From the NCBI RefSeq assembly GCF_004348345.1, contig NZ_SMJZ01000008.1:1-64000 (forward strand): a stretch of DNA of 64,000 bases, read 5' to 3'. Positions within the stretch are counted from its first letter, which is position 1, and each line of letters begins with the position of its first letter. The position numbers were made by a program, and so were the translations under genes. The notes under the pieces were generated by a model that saw only the letters and a program-made list of their open reading frames with translations, ran no database searches and had not been told where the DNA came from. This document shows, in pieces, positions 20,488-30,300 of this stretch. The DNA is from Nonomuraea longispora. Its GTDB lineage: Bacteria > Actinomycetota > Actinomycetes > Streptosporangiales > Streptosporangiaceae.

Positions 20488-20925
20488 CTACCCGAAATTG
20501 ACGAAACCGGTCGTTGCGCCGATCTTCTTGCCGTTCCGCGTCTGGAGAATGTACGTGAACTTCCTCCCCGACGTGTGGCCGGTTGCCGCCTTGGTGGTCT
20601 TCCAGGCTCCGCGGCAGCCGTTGTTGTTCTTCGCTTCGAACCACGCGCCGGACATGAAGTTGGGCCCATAGTTATCGCACTTGGTGTCCTTCGTGCTGAT
20701 GGCGAGGTAGTCCCGCCCGGCGATGCTTGTGCCGCTGGCGTACCGGACCGTGCAGTTCCGCCTCAAGAGGCCGCTCAGCTGCGCCCCCGTGATCGTCTTG
20801 GTGAAGAGGTGGTCCTTCTGCTTGCACGCCGAGACGCTGATGATGGTGTCCGCCGAGGCCGCCGGCGCACCGACGACCAATCCGGCCACCATCACCAAAG
20901 CTCCGGTCATCACTCTGAGCTTCAT
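20488..20925 (-). CDS. small secreted protein, 145 residues
   Basis: ATG 20925 lies 9 bases after AAGGAG. Signal peptide MKLRVMTGALVMVAGLVVGAPAASA, mature domain with cysteines (VSACKQK, RRNCTVRY, TKCDNYG, NGCRGAW) and a Lys/Thr-rich C terminus ending FVNFG. No family recognised. The neighbouring 20289-20487 gap is empty of recognisable features. Confidence 0.7.
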   Translation of the reverse strand: MKLRVMTGALVMVAGLVVGAPAASADTIISVSACKQKDHLFTKTITGAQLSGLLRRNCTVRYASGTSIAGRDYLAISTKDTKCDNYGPNFMSGAWFEAKNNNGCRGAWKTTKAATGHTSGRKFTYILQTRNGKKIGATTGFVNFG

Positions 20926-21151
20926 GTGTGTGCACTCCTTCTGTCAGTTGCAGGAGCGACCATAGAGACGGCCGGTATAGGGCAGGTACGTCGCTGGTAT
21001 GGCAGTCTCCACTCGTAAGCTGAGCTGCGGGTTCATGCGGTAGCCAGGCGGGCGCGTTCATGGAACCAGCGCTGCCCTGGGCACGTCTCCAGGCCCCTCT
21101 TGCGCCCCGGCACAATGACTCCGCGAAACGGACACGCTCTGGGGTACGGCT

Positions 21152-21280
21152 GTGGCCGGGGAATCGGTCGCCTACCTCGCCGGCGCCCAGCAACACGTCC
21201 TGGCGCGTGGCACGGACAAGGGTTTGCAGCACCGCTTCTGGGACGCTGGCCGCGGCGGGTTGATCCAGGAGACCTGGCGT
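21152..21280 (+). pseudogene. fragment of a PLL-like beta-propeller protein
   Basis: VAGESVAYLAGAQQHVLARG then DKGLQHRFWDAGRGGLIQETW fits one blade of the PLL/tectonin-like sugar-binding propellers of secreted actinobacterial proteins (typical blade: HVFARGTDGALQHWFW). The frame has no suitable start and is lost on both sides. The rest of 20926-21450 is featureless apart from this. Confidence 0.5.
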
Positions 21281-21450
21281 ACGGCCGCACCGCAGCTGAC
21301 GCGCCCGCGGCCAGCTCCACGTGTTCGCTGCCGATGCGCAGCGCCGACTGTCGCATTGATGGCGGGACTCCGGCGCGTCCAGCAGGAGAGCCGGAGACCA
21401 CGTAACTCAATTTTCGAGCGGCACACCATCCGCAGACTGAGCTGGACACA

Positions 21451-21480
21451 TATCAAACTGAACAGTACGGTTTGGTTCAG
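21451..21480. promoter_or_regulatory. TetR operator copy A
   Basis: TATCAAACTGAACAGT is shared exactly with 22150-22165, and here it continues into GGTTTGGTTCAG. It lies directly before the ribosome site of the TetR gene, as expected of an autoregulatory operator. Confidence 0.65.
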
Positions 21481-21488
21481 GAGGTCAG

Positions 21489-22124
21489 ATGATGGCGAGT
21501 CAGGAAACGGCGCGCAGCCGGGCCAAGCGGGCACAGATCCAGCGGGGTGCCACGCGGGTCTTCCTGGCCGGGGGCTTCGCAGGCGCGACGACCGATGCCA
21601 TCGCCAAGGCGGCGGGGGTGTCGAAACAGACGCTGTACGTTTACTACCGCACCAAAGAGCAACTCATGGTGGACGTGCTCGACACACTGCTGTCACGGCT
21701 GAACCGGGACCATGCGGTGCTGGACGCCGAGCGGCCGACCGGCTCTCTGTCCGAGTTGCGCGAGACGCTGACGACGTTGGCGTGCGAGGTGCTGCAGGCC
21801 CTCACCGACAGCGACTACCTGGCGCTGGCGCGGGTCATCATCGCCGACTCGCCGCAGGTGCCGGAGATCGGCCGGTTGTGGGCACAGACGATCACCGGCG
21901 GCGTCCGCCCCATAGTCGCGGAACTGCTGGAACGCGCCCGCGATCACGAAGTGATCGGAGCCGTGGATGTGGAGGCGGCCACCAGGATGTTTGTGGGCGG
22001 TGTGTTGACCTACATCCTCCCCGACGGCATCGTGGCGACAGCCGGCAAGCCGGTGGCTGCGCCACCCCGCGAGCGGGTCGAGCGGCTCGTGGACCTGTTC
22101 CTGCGCGCCGTCAGCACTGACTGA
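21489..22124 (+). CDS. TetR/AcrR family repressor
   Basis: A 211-residue regulator: N-terminal HTH (residues ~15-60; FAGATTDAIAKAAGVSKQTLYVYY) and a ligand-binding C-terminal half of the AefR-like type (LARVIIADSPQVPEIG). AGGAGG precedes tandem ATGs at 21489 and 21492; either is possible. Operator-like repeats flank it on both sides, so it probably represses itself and the DUF3224/hydrolase pair that follows. Confidence 0.92.
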   Translation: MMASQETARSRAKRAQIQRGATRVFLAGGFAGATTDAIAKAAGVSKQTLYVYYRTKEQLMVDVLDTLLSRLNRDHAVLDAERPTGSLSELRETLTTLACEVLQALTDSDYLALARVIIADSPQVPEIGRLWAQTITGGVRPIVAELLERARDHEVIGAVDVEAATRMFVGGVLTYILPDGIVATAGKPVAAPPRERVERLVDLFLRAVSTD

Positions 22125-22149
22125 CCCTGAGCATGCCTTTTTATCTCTC

Positions 22150-22175
22150 TATCAAACTGAACAGTTTGGTTTGAC
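22150..22175. promoter_or_regulatory. TetR operator copy B
   Basis: CAAACTGAACAGTTTG (from 22152) is a perfect 16-bp palindrome with an AA centre. It stands between the TetR stop and the DUF3224 start, and shares 16 bases with copy A. Confidence 0.7.
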
Positions 22176-22212
22176 ATCGACTTTCGAGGATTCATCGGAA
22201 GGGAACGGTCCC

Positions 22213-22698
22213 ATGACCTTCGCCTGGGGTGGGCTGACCGAAGGCCCCACCACATACGAGGAAGAGCATCCGCCGGCGCACGCCGTCACGCACGCCAGCT
22301 CCGTACAGGTGCTCAGCATGGACAAGCTGGACATCGGCCCGCAGGTCGAGGGCGGCCCCGCAGTGTTCGCGACGCTGATGACGGAGCAGTTCAGCGGGGG
22401 AATCGTCGGCGTTGGGCACGCCGACCACGTCCGCGTCGTCCAGCCCGACGGCTCACAGATCGTCACCGGGGTCGAGCGCATCGTCGGCTCGGTCGATGGC
22501 CGCTCAGGCAGTTTCGTACTGACCTGTTACGGCTTCGGGGAACGGCCCGGGTCGGCACAGGGTTGCTGGACCGTGGTGCCGGGCTCCGGCACCGGCGAGC
22601 TGGCCGGGCTGCGCGGACGCGGCGCCTTCACCGTCCGGCTGGAGCCGGATGGCACCTGGCGGGCCGAGGACACCTTCACGCACTGGTTCGACCAATGA
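22213..22698 (+). CDS. DUF3224 domain protein
   Basis: A 161-residue protein from ATG 22213, chosen because GGAAGGGA lies 8 bases upstream; a TTG at 22171 would sit inside the operator. The C-terminal half matches DUF3224 well: GVERIVGSVDGRSGSFVLTC, GCWTVVPGSGTGELAGLRG, GAFTVRLEPDG. DUF3224 proteins form a small beta-barrel and are often TetR-controlled; their ligand is unknown. Its TGA overlaps an ATG (ATGA 22695-22698) of the next reading frame. Confidence 0.85.
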   Translation: MTFAWGGLTEGPTTYEEEHPPAHAVTHASSVQVLSMDKLDIGPQVEGGPAVFATLMTEQFSGGIVGVGHADHVRVVQPDGSQIVTGVERIVGSVDGRSGSFVLTCYGFGERPGSAQGCWTVVPGSGTGELAGLRGRGAFTVRLEPDGTWRAEDTFTHWFDQ

Positions 22699-23497
22699 GC
22701 CCGCGAACGGCAGCGGACCACTTCCGTACCGGACACCTCCAGACCGGCGTGCACGGATCTATCACGAGGTCCGCGGGAGCGGCCCCGTGCTGATCTTCGT
22801 GCCCGGCGGCGGGGTGGACGCCACTCACGTCGAGACGATCGCGTCTCTGCTGGCCGACACGTACACCACCGTGACCTACGACCGCCGCGGATACTTCCGC
22901 AGCAGCCTGTCATCCGATGACCGTTCGCCGAGCACGATCAGCCGGCACACCAACGACCTCGCCGCGCTCATCGAATCCCTCGGCGCGGGCCCAGCGGCCG
23001 TATGGGGCGGCAGCCTGGGCGCGTTCATCGCGATGGACCTGCTCTCACACCGCCCCGAACTGCTCACCCCGGCGCTCGTCCACGAGCCGCCGCTGTTCTC
23101 CGTGCTGGAGGGAGGCGTACAGCCGCCCCTTCCCCGCGACCTGTCCCATCCGCGCGCAGCGATGGAAGAGCACGCCCGTCAGACGCTCGGCGACAACTTC
23201 GACCGGCTTACTCCCCAGCAGCGCGAACGCGTGATCGCCAACGGTGAGGCGTTCTTCGGCCATGTATTTGATTCGGGCCCGATTGTCGCCGCGCGGGCCG
23301 TGGTCTCGGGGTTGTTGTGGGTGTACAACGTCGCTCATCTGGAGTTTCTGGAGGCGTACGTGGCCGTGACGTTGTGTGAGCGGCCCCGGCCCGCGGGATC
23401 ACGGAGCCCGCTGAAGCGGCTGCCCGCGTGGATGAAGTCGGCGGGAAACCGGGACGAGGCGCTCGTGGCGATCCGAGTGCTGCGCGACGGCGCGTAG
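22695..23497 (+). pseudogene. alpha/beta hydrolase, frameshifted near the N terminus
   Basis: ATG 22695 overlaps the DUF3224 stop and reads MSPRTAADHFRTGHLQTG, then runs out of frame and stops at 22793. The second frame, from about 22750, gives ARIYHEVRGSGPVLIFVPGG, the expected continuation, so one base has been lost near 22745-22755. The hydrolase core is good: YDRRGYFRS and nucleophile elbow WGGSLGAF. After about 23320 the sequence no longer fits the fold, and no catalytic His is visible. Probably non-functional, or re-initiated downstream without its tail. Confidence 0.6.
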
Positions 23498-24091
23498 CTC
23501 CGCCGGTCATGGGCGAAGGCCCGCTCCTTGGACGACCCGGTGCCCAAGGAACCCATTCCGGACGGCGAGACCGCCCTCGACTCACGTGTATGAAAGACCT
23601 GGCCAAGACGATCCGTTGCCTCGGCCGGGACGCTACCCGGTCCTGTCGATCCTGGGGCTCGCATGCTCAGGAGATGCTCAGCCGACCTTGCCGGAGCCCT
23701 GGGCCGGGACACCTGTCCGAAAGCGAGTGATCCTTGGCCTTTGTGGCGATCACTCCTCCTCTGGAAGCTTGCCTATCATGCCTGGGGAGCCCGAGGCCAG
23801 AGAGGCCATCCCGCTGTTTCGAGTACCAATTGCTTTCACCCCAGCTCCGTCGGTCGATGTGATGGGAGACCAGGGGTAAAAGGAGGCTTTGGTCCTGTTA
23901 TATTCGAGGGCTGAAAGATCAAATGAGGCAGGCACCCACGATCCCGCTGCGGCTGGGAACGTCTCGACAGCCTGCAGGTCCGACCTTCGACGAGCTCTGT
24001 TCCCGCCCCTATGGCGGCTGACAGGCGCGCGAGGGCGAGGCCGGTCGTGCCCGTGTGGCGACCCGGTCTGCCGATCGACGATTGGAGAAGT
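23498..24091. other. 594-bp gap without recognisable gene
   Basis: Both strands were read. Short open frames exist, but none has a ribosome site together with a family-like protein. The base composition is less GC-rich near 23840-23930 (for example GTTATATTCGAGG). It may be eroded coding DNA like its surroundings. Confidence 0.5.
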
Positions 24092-25573
24092 GTGCGGAGA
24101 AGTCTATCCACGCTCGCCACCGGCCTTGTGGTGACGGCGGCCCTTTTATCCGCCCCGATGGCTGGGGTGGGCAACGCGGCCGTAGCCGGAAAGGGCGTCA
24201 CGGATGCCGTCGGCAAACGCGGCATCACGTGGAAGCCGTGCGAAGAGGAGCCCACCGTCGAGTGCGGCAAGCTGACCGTGCCGATCGACTGGTCCAAGCC
24301 GGACGGACCCACCGTCGACCTGACCCTGGCCCGGCGCAAGGCCACCGACCCCTCCGCGCGGATCGGATCCCTGCTGACCAACCCGGGCGGCCCCGGCAAC
24401 TCCGGCGTGAACGACATCTTTCGTCCTTCGGGGTTCAGCGAGGATGTGCAGCGGCGGTTCGACATCGTCAGCTACGACCCCCGGGGCGTCGCCCGCAGCG
24501 GCGCGGTGACCTGCTCGGCGTCGGTGTACAACAAGATCCCGTACGAGGTCATGACGAGCCAGGCCGACTACGACAAGTGGATCGCCTTCAACGAGGAGTT
24601 GCGCGCGGACTGCCGCAAGCTCACCGGCCCCCTGTACGACCACATCGACTCGGCCAACGTGGCCCGTGACATGGACGCCATTCGCGCCGCGCTCGGCGAT
24701 GACAAGCTGACCTCGTACGGCGTCTCCTACGGCACGCTCGCCCAGCAGATGTACGCCGAGCTGTTCCCGAAGCGGGTCCGGGCCATGGTGCTGGACAGCA
24801 ACATGGACCACAGCCTGGACGCCAAGGCGTTCCAGGTCAGTGAGGCGGCCGCGGTCCAGGACGGCTTCGACGAGTTCGTCGCCTGGTGCGAGCGTGACAC
24901 CGAATGCGTCCTGCACGGGCGCGACGTCCGGGCCCTGTGGAAGGGACTGCTCGAGAAGGCGGACCGCGGCGAGCTGTACTGGCCGGGGGTCACCGACCGT
25001 CCGGTGAGCGCCCACAACCTCCTCTGGCTGGGCGTGGTGATGAACGAGGGGCCGGACTGGCCGATGGAGGCCAAAGTGCTCCGCGCCCTCAACGGCGGCC
25101 CGGTGCCCGACGACATGCCGGGCCCTCCCGGTAACGGGCCCGTGGGCGGTGAGTTCGCGGAGTTCCCCACCGCGATCCTCTGCGAGGACTACAACCTCGA
25201 GCTGCGCAACTACAAGGCGTACGCCGACGTGATGCGCGGCGCGAACGCGGTGGCTCCGGACATGCGGTACAACCCGATGCCGATGGGCGACATGCCGAGG
25301 TGCCAGGGTCACCCGGTCAACAACCCGCAGCACGAGCTGCGGTACACGGGGAGCGCTCCGCTGCTGGTGGGCGCCTCAAGGCACGACCCCTCCACGCCGT
25401 ACGCGTGGTCGGCCAACGTGGCCCGCCAGCTCGGCTCCAAGGCCACGCTGCTCACGTTCGAGGGCTGGGGCCACGGTGTCTACGGCAGGACCGAGTGCCT
25501 CACAACGGCGATGGACAACTACCTGATCTCGCTGAAGGTGCCCGCGAAGGGAACCCGCTGCCCGGCGGAGTAG
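24092..25573 (+). CDS. secreted tripeptidyl aminopeptidase-type alpha/beta hydrolase (S33)
   Basis: A 493-residue exported enzyme. GTG 24092 follows TTGGAG and starts the signal peptide (LSTLATGLVVTAALLSAPM). Family marks: ITWKPC, VECGKLTVPIDW, IGSLLTNPGGPGNSG (oxyanion loop), FDIVSYDPRGV, nucleophile in TSYGVSYGTLAQQMYA, Asp in SRHDPSTPYAW, His in GWGHGVYG, and the C-terminal TAP-like domain. These enzymes, like Streptomyces tripeptidyl aminopeptidase, release tripeptides from peptides outside the cell. It is intact, unlike its remnant at 19306. Confidence 0.92.
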   Translation: MRRSLSTLATGLVVTAALLSAPMAGVGNAAVAGKGVTDAVGKRGITWKPCEEEPTVECGKLTVPIDWSKPDGPTVDLTLARRKATDPSARIGSLLTNPGGPGNSGVNDIFRPSGFSEDVQRRFDIVSYDPRGVARSGAVTCSASVYNKIPYEVMTSQADYDKWIAFNEELRADCRKLTGPLYDHIDSANVARDMDAIRAALGDDKLTSYGVSYGTLAQQMYAELFPKRVRAMVLDSNMDHSLDAKAFQVSEAAAVQDGFDEFVAWCERDTECVLHGRDVRALWKGLLEKADRGELYWPGVTDRPVSAHNLLWLGVVMNEGPDWPMEAKVLRALNGGPVPDDMPGPPGNGPVGGEFAEFPTAILCEDYNLELRNYKAYADVMRGANAVAPDMRYNPMPMGDMPRCQGHPVNNPQHELRYTGSAPLLVGASRHDPSTPYAWSANVARQLGSKATLLTFEGWGHGVYGRTECLTTAMDNYLISLKVPAKGTRCPAE

Positions 25574-25674
25574 GAGGCCGCCAAGCAGTAGACGGCGGGT
25601 GGCCGACGGTCGGTTCGACGTCGGCCATCCGTTGTTCCATCGCTCCGGCAGGCACGGCCATCCGGCGGCGGTGT

Positions 25675-25857
25675 TCAGATACGGGTTCTGGACCAGCTGT
25701 CGTTTTCGTCCAAGACGGCGGCCCGCAACGGGGTGCCCACGGCGAACTCGATGCCGGCAAAGGTCGCGCCCTCCGGCACCGGTGCAGTGCTGGTCGGGGT
25801 CTCGGGACCGGTGATGCCCGCGTATACCCGGCCAGCCCGTTCGCAGAACACCAGGCC
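25675..25857 (-). pseudogene. fragment of an AraC-family regulator N-terminal domain
   Basis: On the minus strand GLVFCERAGRVYAGITGPET is followed by PVPEGATFAGIEFAVGTPLRAA, which matches the sensor domain of DUF6597-type AraC regulators (pattern: xGRxxVxGPxT..G..FxGIRFxPGxA). It ends at TGA 25675-25677 before any HTH. Both ends are lost. Confidence 0.55.
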
Positions 25858-25858
25858 C

Positions 25859-26749
25859 GCCGGCGCGGCCTCCCTGCTGCGTGAAGGGCTGGATCTGTGG
25901 CGTGACCCGGCCTACGCGGGGCTGACGGACTGCCCGCCGCTCGGCGAGGAGTCGGCCCGGCTGGAGGAGCTGCGGCTGGAGGCCGGCTGGCCGCCGATCT
26001 CTCCCTCGGCCGGAACGCCGACGTGATCCCCGAACTGCACGCGCTCATCGCCGACCATCCCACGCGGGAGCGGTTCACGGCACAGCTCATGATCGCGCTG
26101 TACCGGGCCGGGCGGCAGGCGGAGGCGCTGCGTGCCTACCAGCGGACCCGGCAGGCCCTCGTGGACGGGCTGGGACTCGAACCGAGGCCGGAGCTGCGGG
26201 AGCTGCATCAGGCCGTGCTGCGCGGCGACCCGGTCGCGGAACGGAAGGAGCCGGAAACCAGTGCGGACAAGGCCGGCGTACCGGTGGCGACGCCGCTCTA
26301 CCTGCGCGGACGCTGGCGGGAGCAGATCGCCATCGGGCGGCTGGCCGTCGAGGCCGCCGCTCGTGCAGATGATCTTCGCTGTCAGGCGGTCGCGCACAGT
26401 GACCTTGGCGGGGCAATGACCCGGTTCGGCGACCCGGCGGAGGGCGTCACCCACCTGAGGGCGGTCCACAGCCTCGTTCCTCCAGGCCCTTGAACACGAC
26501 CGGAGACAGGGCAACCGGTTCATCGAGGGTGTCACGCTCACGAACCTCGGCAACGTCCACCAGAAGGCCGGGCGGCTCGCCCATGCCGTCAAAGCCCACA
26601 CCGAGTCGCTGGCCATCGCCGAAGAGGTCGGGAACACGATCGGAGTGGCGGCAGCCTTGGGCCATCTCGCCGAGACCGACCGGCGAGCGCGACCAGGCGA
26701 GGGCAGTGCCGCGGCAGATGCGCCGCCATCCTCGACCGGCTCGACCTGA
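25859..26749 (+). pseudogene. decayed SARP-type regulator: BTAD joined to TPR
   Basis: Three frames in succession give pieces of one AfsR/SARP-like protein: SLLREGLDLWRDPAYAGL and ARLEELRLEA (BTAD), then after a small deletion ADLSLGRNADVIPELHALI, RFTAQLMIALYRAGRQAEAL, RQALVDGLGLEPRPELREL. About 35 residues later the text jumps to RQIAIG-like TPR sequence (AVAHSDLGGAMTRFGDPAEG), changes frame near 26489 and continues with TPRs (GVTLTNLGNVHQKAGRLAHA). The N-terminal DNA-binding domain and the whole NB-ARC ATPase are missing. Confidence 0.75.
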
Positions 26750-27032
26750 TCAGCGCGGACGAACGGCGCACCATCGAGACCAGCGACGACCCGGACAGGC
26801 CGGACGTCATCAGCAGGAACATGTAGGCGTGATGCGGCGACGCCGTCGGCGTGGGCCACGTTTCGACGTTTTTTGATGCGTCCCTGCATCGCGAAGTGGC
26901 GTCAGTACGATGGCCTGATGCCGCGATCCGAAAGTGCGTTCCCGTTACATCGCCACCCGTTGACGTGATGTCCGGCCGACCAGGTCTCGCAACACCGAAT
27001 CGGCGCCGTAACGTACCCAGGAAAGGCGGAAT

Positions 27033-27332
27033 GTGAACGTCAGGCGCATGCAAGTGCAGCCTGAAGGGCTGTCCGGCGACGGCGCGCGGCTGCGCGCCCT
27101 TGCCGGGGAGCTCGACACGATCAGGGCGGTGCTCGCGAGGGAGATCGCCGCCGACGAGGGCTGGGAACGCGACGACGAGGCGGGCAGGCAGCTCGGGGAG
27201 TCACTCGAGCCCAACGGCGAGATCACGATGGACCTCTTCTCCCAGGTGGTCACGCAACTGTCCGGCACTGCGGACGACGTCGAGGCCACGGGTCGCCTCG
27301 CGGCGGAGACCGACGGCGGTATGAAGGCCTGA
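27033..27332 (+). CDS. EspC-like type VII secretion partner
   Basis: A 99-residue helical protein starting at GTG 27033 after AAAGGCGGA. It fits the ESX EspC/WXG100-like small partners: MQVQPEGLSGDGARLRALAGEL at the start, Trp in EGWERDDEAG in the hairpin position, and a second helix ending in GRLAAETDGGM. It lies 3 bp before the large toxin gene, the usual place for a co-secreted partner. No ESX machinery genes are in the window. Confidence 0.75.
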   Translation: MNVRRMQVQPEGLSGDGARLRALAGELDTIRAVLAREIAADEGWERDDEAGRQLGESLEPNGEITMDLFSQVVTQLSGTADDVEATGRLAAETDGGMKA

Positions 27333-27335
27333 CCC

Positions 27336-30300
27336 GTGGAGTTCCCCTCCTGGGCCGAGTGGGCGGCCGGATGGCTCGGCGGCTGCAAGTGGCCGGATGT
27401 CGACATCGAGGCCATGCGCCGCCTCGGCGACGCGTGGCTGCGCGCGGCGGACGACGTGGCGGCGCTCCTTCCCCACCTGGACGAGGTGCTCGGCCAGGTC
27501 AGTTCCCACAACACCGGCGACTCGTCCGAGGCGTTCGCGGGCCGCGCGAGCGAACTGCGCGAGTCGGCCGCCCGGCTCGAACAGCTCTGCCGGGCCATGG
27601 GCACACAGTTCAAGGACGCCGCCACCGAGATCGAGTACGCCCAGATGATGATCCTCGCCACGCTCGCCGTGGTGGTCGTCTCGATCGCGCGGCTGGTGAC
27701 CGCGCTATGGACCGGCGGGATCACCGCGGCCGCGGTCGCGGCCCGGCTGGCTCAGCAGCGGATGCGGATCACGCTCATCTACCGGCAACTGCTGCAGTCC
27801 TTGCTTCGGTACGCCGCCGTCGACTTCGCGACCGGGGCCGGCCTGTCCGTGGCGGTCCAGGGCGTACAGGCGTTCCAGGGCAACCGGGACCGCATCGACC
27901 TCGGCAAGGCGGCCATCGAGGGTTTCCAGGAGGCCATGGAGTCGATCGTGCAGAGCCTCACCCAGGGCGCCCTGAACCGCAAGGGCGCGCCCGGGACGAC
28001 CGGCATCGCCGACGCCGGCCGGATGTTGCTGCTGCGAGCCGCCGGCAACGACGCGTTCAGCGGCGCCACCGGTGGCGCCGCGGCGGCCGCGGTGATGGGC
28101 TTCATCACGGGGGAGCCCGTCTCGCTCGAGGACATGGCACGTGCGGGCGTCTCCCAATCCGTCATCGGTACGGCTACGGGCATCCGCGAGCTGATCACTC
28201 CGTTCGACGCCGGCTCGACCCCCACCGCGCCGTCGACTGGTTCTCCGGGTTCCGCCGGCTCCCCTTCCGACATTCCAGGGACCGCCGAACCTCCTTCCGG
28301 CCCTTCGGGTACCGCCGAACCTCCTTCCGGGCTGTCCGGGACCGCGAGCCCCGCCGCCTTGCCCGGTCCCGGGGCCGCCGGCTCTCCCGCACCGCATGTT
28401 CCCGGACCTTCCGGGATGGTCGGCTCTGCTCCTGCGCCGCCCGGTCCCGGACCTTCCGGGGTCGCCGACTCCACTCCTGCGGCCGAGTCGCCTCTGCCAC
28501 CCGCCGGAGCGCCGACGCCGCAGTCCAACCCGACGCCGGCCCCATCGGCCGGGTCCGTACCGAGTCAGTCCGATCCCTCAGCATCCCGGGAGTCCACCAC
28601 ACCAAGCTCGACCAGCCCTCCCAATGCCGTGTCCTCCCCGGTATCCGGTTCCGTGCGGCACGAAGGCGGCGGGCCGATGCCCGACGCACCTTCTCGCGCA
28701 CTTCCGGATACGGGAGCGCCGAGCACGCCTGAGGCCCCTGCTTACCCTTCTGGTGGGAACGCTGGACTCGCGCGCGAGGACGTCGTCCCGTCCGCTGCAG
28801 ATCTCACGAGCGCGCTCGGCGGGACCGACGCGCCGGGTACCGGACATGCCACTTCATCCCCGGATCCGTCGGCGGGGAGCAGCGGTTCCTCTCTTCCGCC
28901 GGGGGCGCGGGTTGCCGAATCGGCTCAGCCCGCGACCGCGGCCGGCGGCGCGGTGGCGAAGCAAGTGGGGCCGCAGACGTACGAGGGCGAGGCGCGGCGG
29001 GAGGCGGAACGCCTGCCTGGCACCGGCCCCCGCGTCGATCTCCGCGTCGATCTCGGCGTCGATCTCGGCGGCATGCACCCGGAGGCGGCGCGTTCGAGTG
29101 CGGCGGCCGTACGAAAGCTGGCCGAGCGCTATCCGGTCGAAGGGCTCCGCCACTTCCGGGCCGTGAACTTCGACGAGGACTTCGCCCACATCCCTGGCGC
29201 GGACACGCAATCGGCCCTGGCCGTCACCAACGGGGAACGCCGGGGCATCTATCTCAACCGGCGGCAGCTCGCCGACCCCGCCGGCGTGGTGGCGCGTGCG
29301 GCCCGGGATGAGGAAACAGGCCGTACGGTGCCCGGCGGAGGCACGGTCGAAGGCATCGTCCACCACGAGTACGGTCACCAGCTCGCCGAGGGCGTACTGG
29401 GCGACCCCGCCCTCCGCGCGGAGCTCGACCAGGCCGTGTCGCGGACGCTGCGCATGCGGTACGACGCGGGGGACTTCCACGACGATCCGGCGATCAGGAC
29501 GGAGGTCGAGTGGCACCTGTCGACCATCGGGGCGGCAGACCCGCACGAGATGATCGCGGAGGCGTTCACCGAATTCCACAACGCCGAACGGCCGCGTCCG
29601 CTGGCCACGGCGATCGGCCGGCTGATCGACCGGCACCTGTCTCGTGATGCGGCGAGCCGGCCGGACGGTTCCACGGAGCCGGGTACGCGGGAGCTGGAGG
29701 AGGTGCGTGCCCGGGACGCCTTCTCCTCGCGGCCGGACGACGTCGACGACTTCTGGGTGAATGTGGCGCTGGAGGCCTTTCGCGTCGGGGATGCCCGTGC
29801 CAACGCGGCGCTGAACCACCAGTGGGTCAGGTGGGAGGAGGGCAAGGCCGCGGAACGGGAGCTGATCATCGCCGCCGGCCTTGACGACCTGGCCGCCTGG
29901 CGGGAGTTCAAGGAGAACTGGCGAGGCGTACCGTCACATCATCCACAATGGCACGAGATCCGGAAGGGCCACGAGTACGTCTACGCGGCGCTGAAAAATC
30001 ATTTCGGCAGGACGCACGATGAGCTCTATCCGCCGGGTGAGGGCGCCCGGACGGCGGAGGGCGGCGACCATGCGGGTTCCGGCGCGCGCCCGGCGGTGGC
30101 GGAGCCTTCCTCGCCCGGGCCCGGCAAACACGATCTCGGCGGCACCCTGGAGTCTTCCGACGCCCTCGGCTATGTGAAGCGTGCAGAGGAAGAGGCCGAG
30201 GCGGCGGCGCGGCGCGGCGAATTCGTGCCTCCGCTGAACGATCCGGAGGTGCCCAATAACGACCGGGTCGTGCAGCGGCAGATCCAGCGGACGATCCGCC

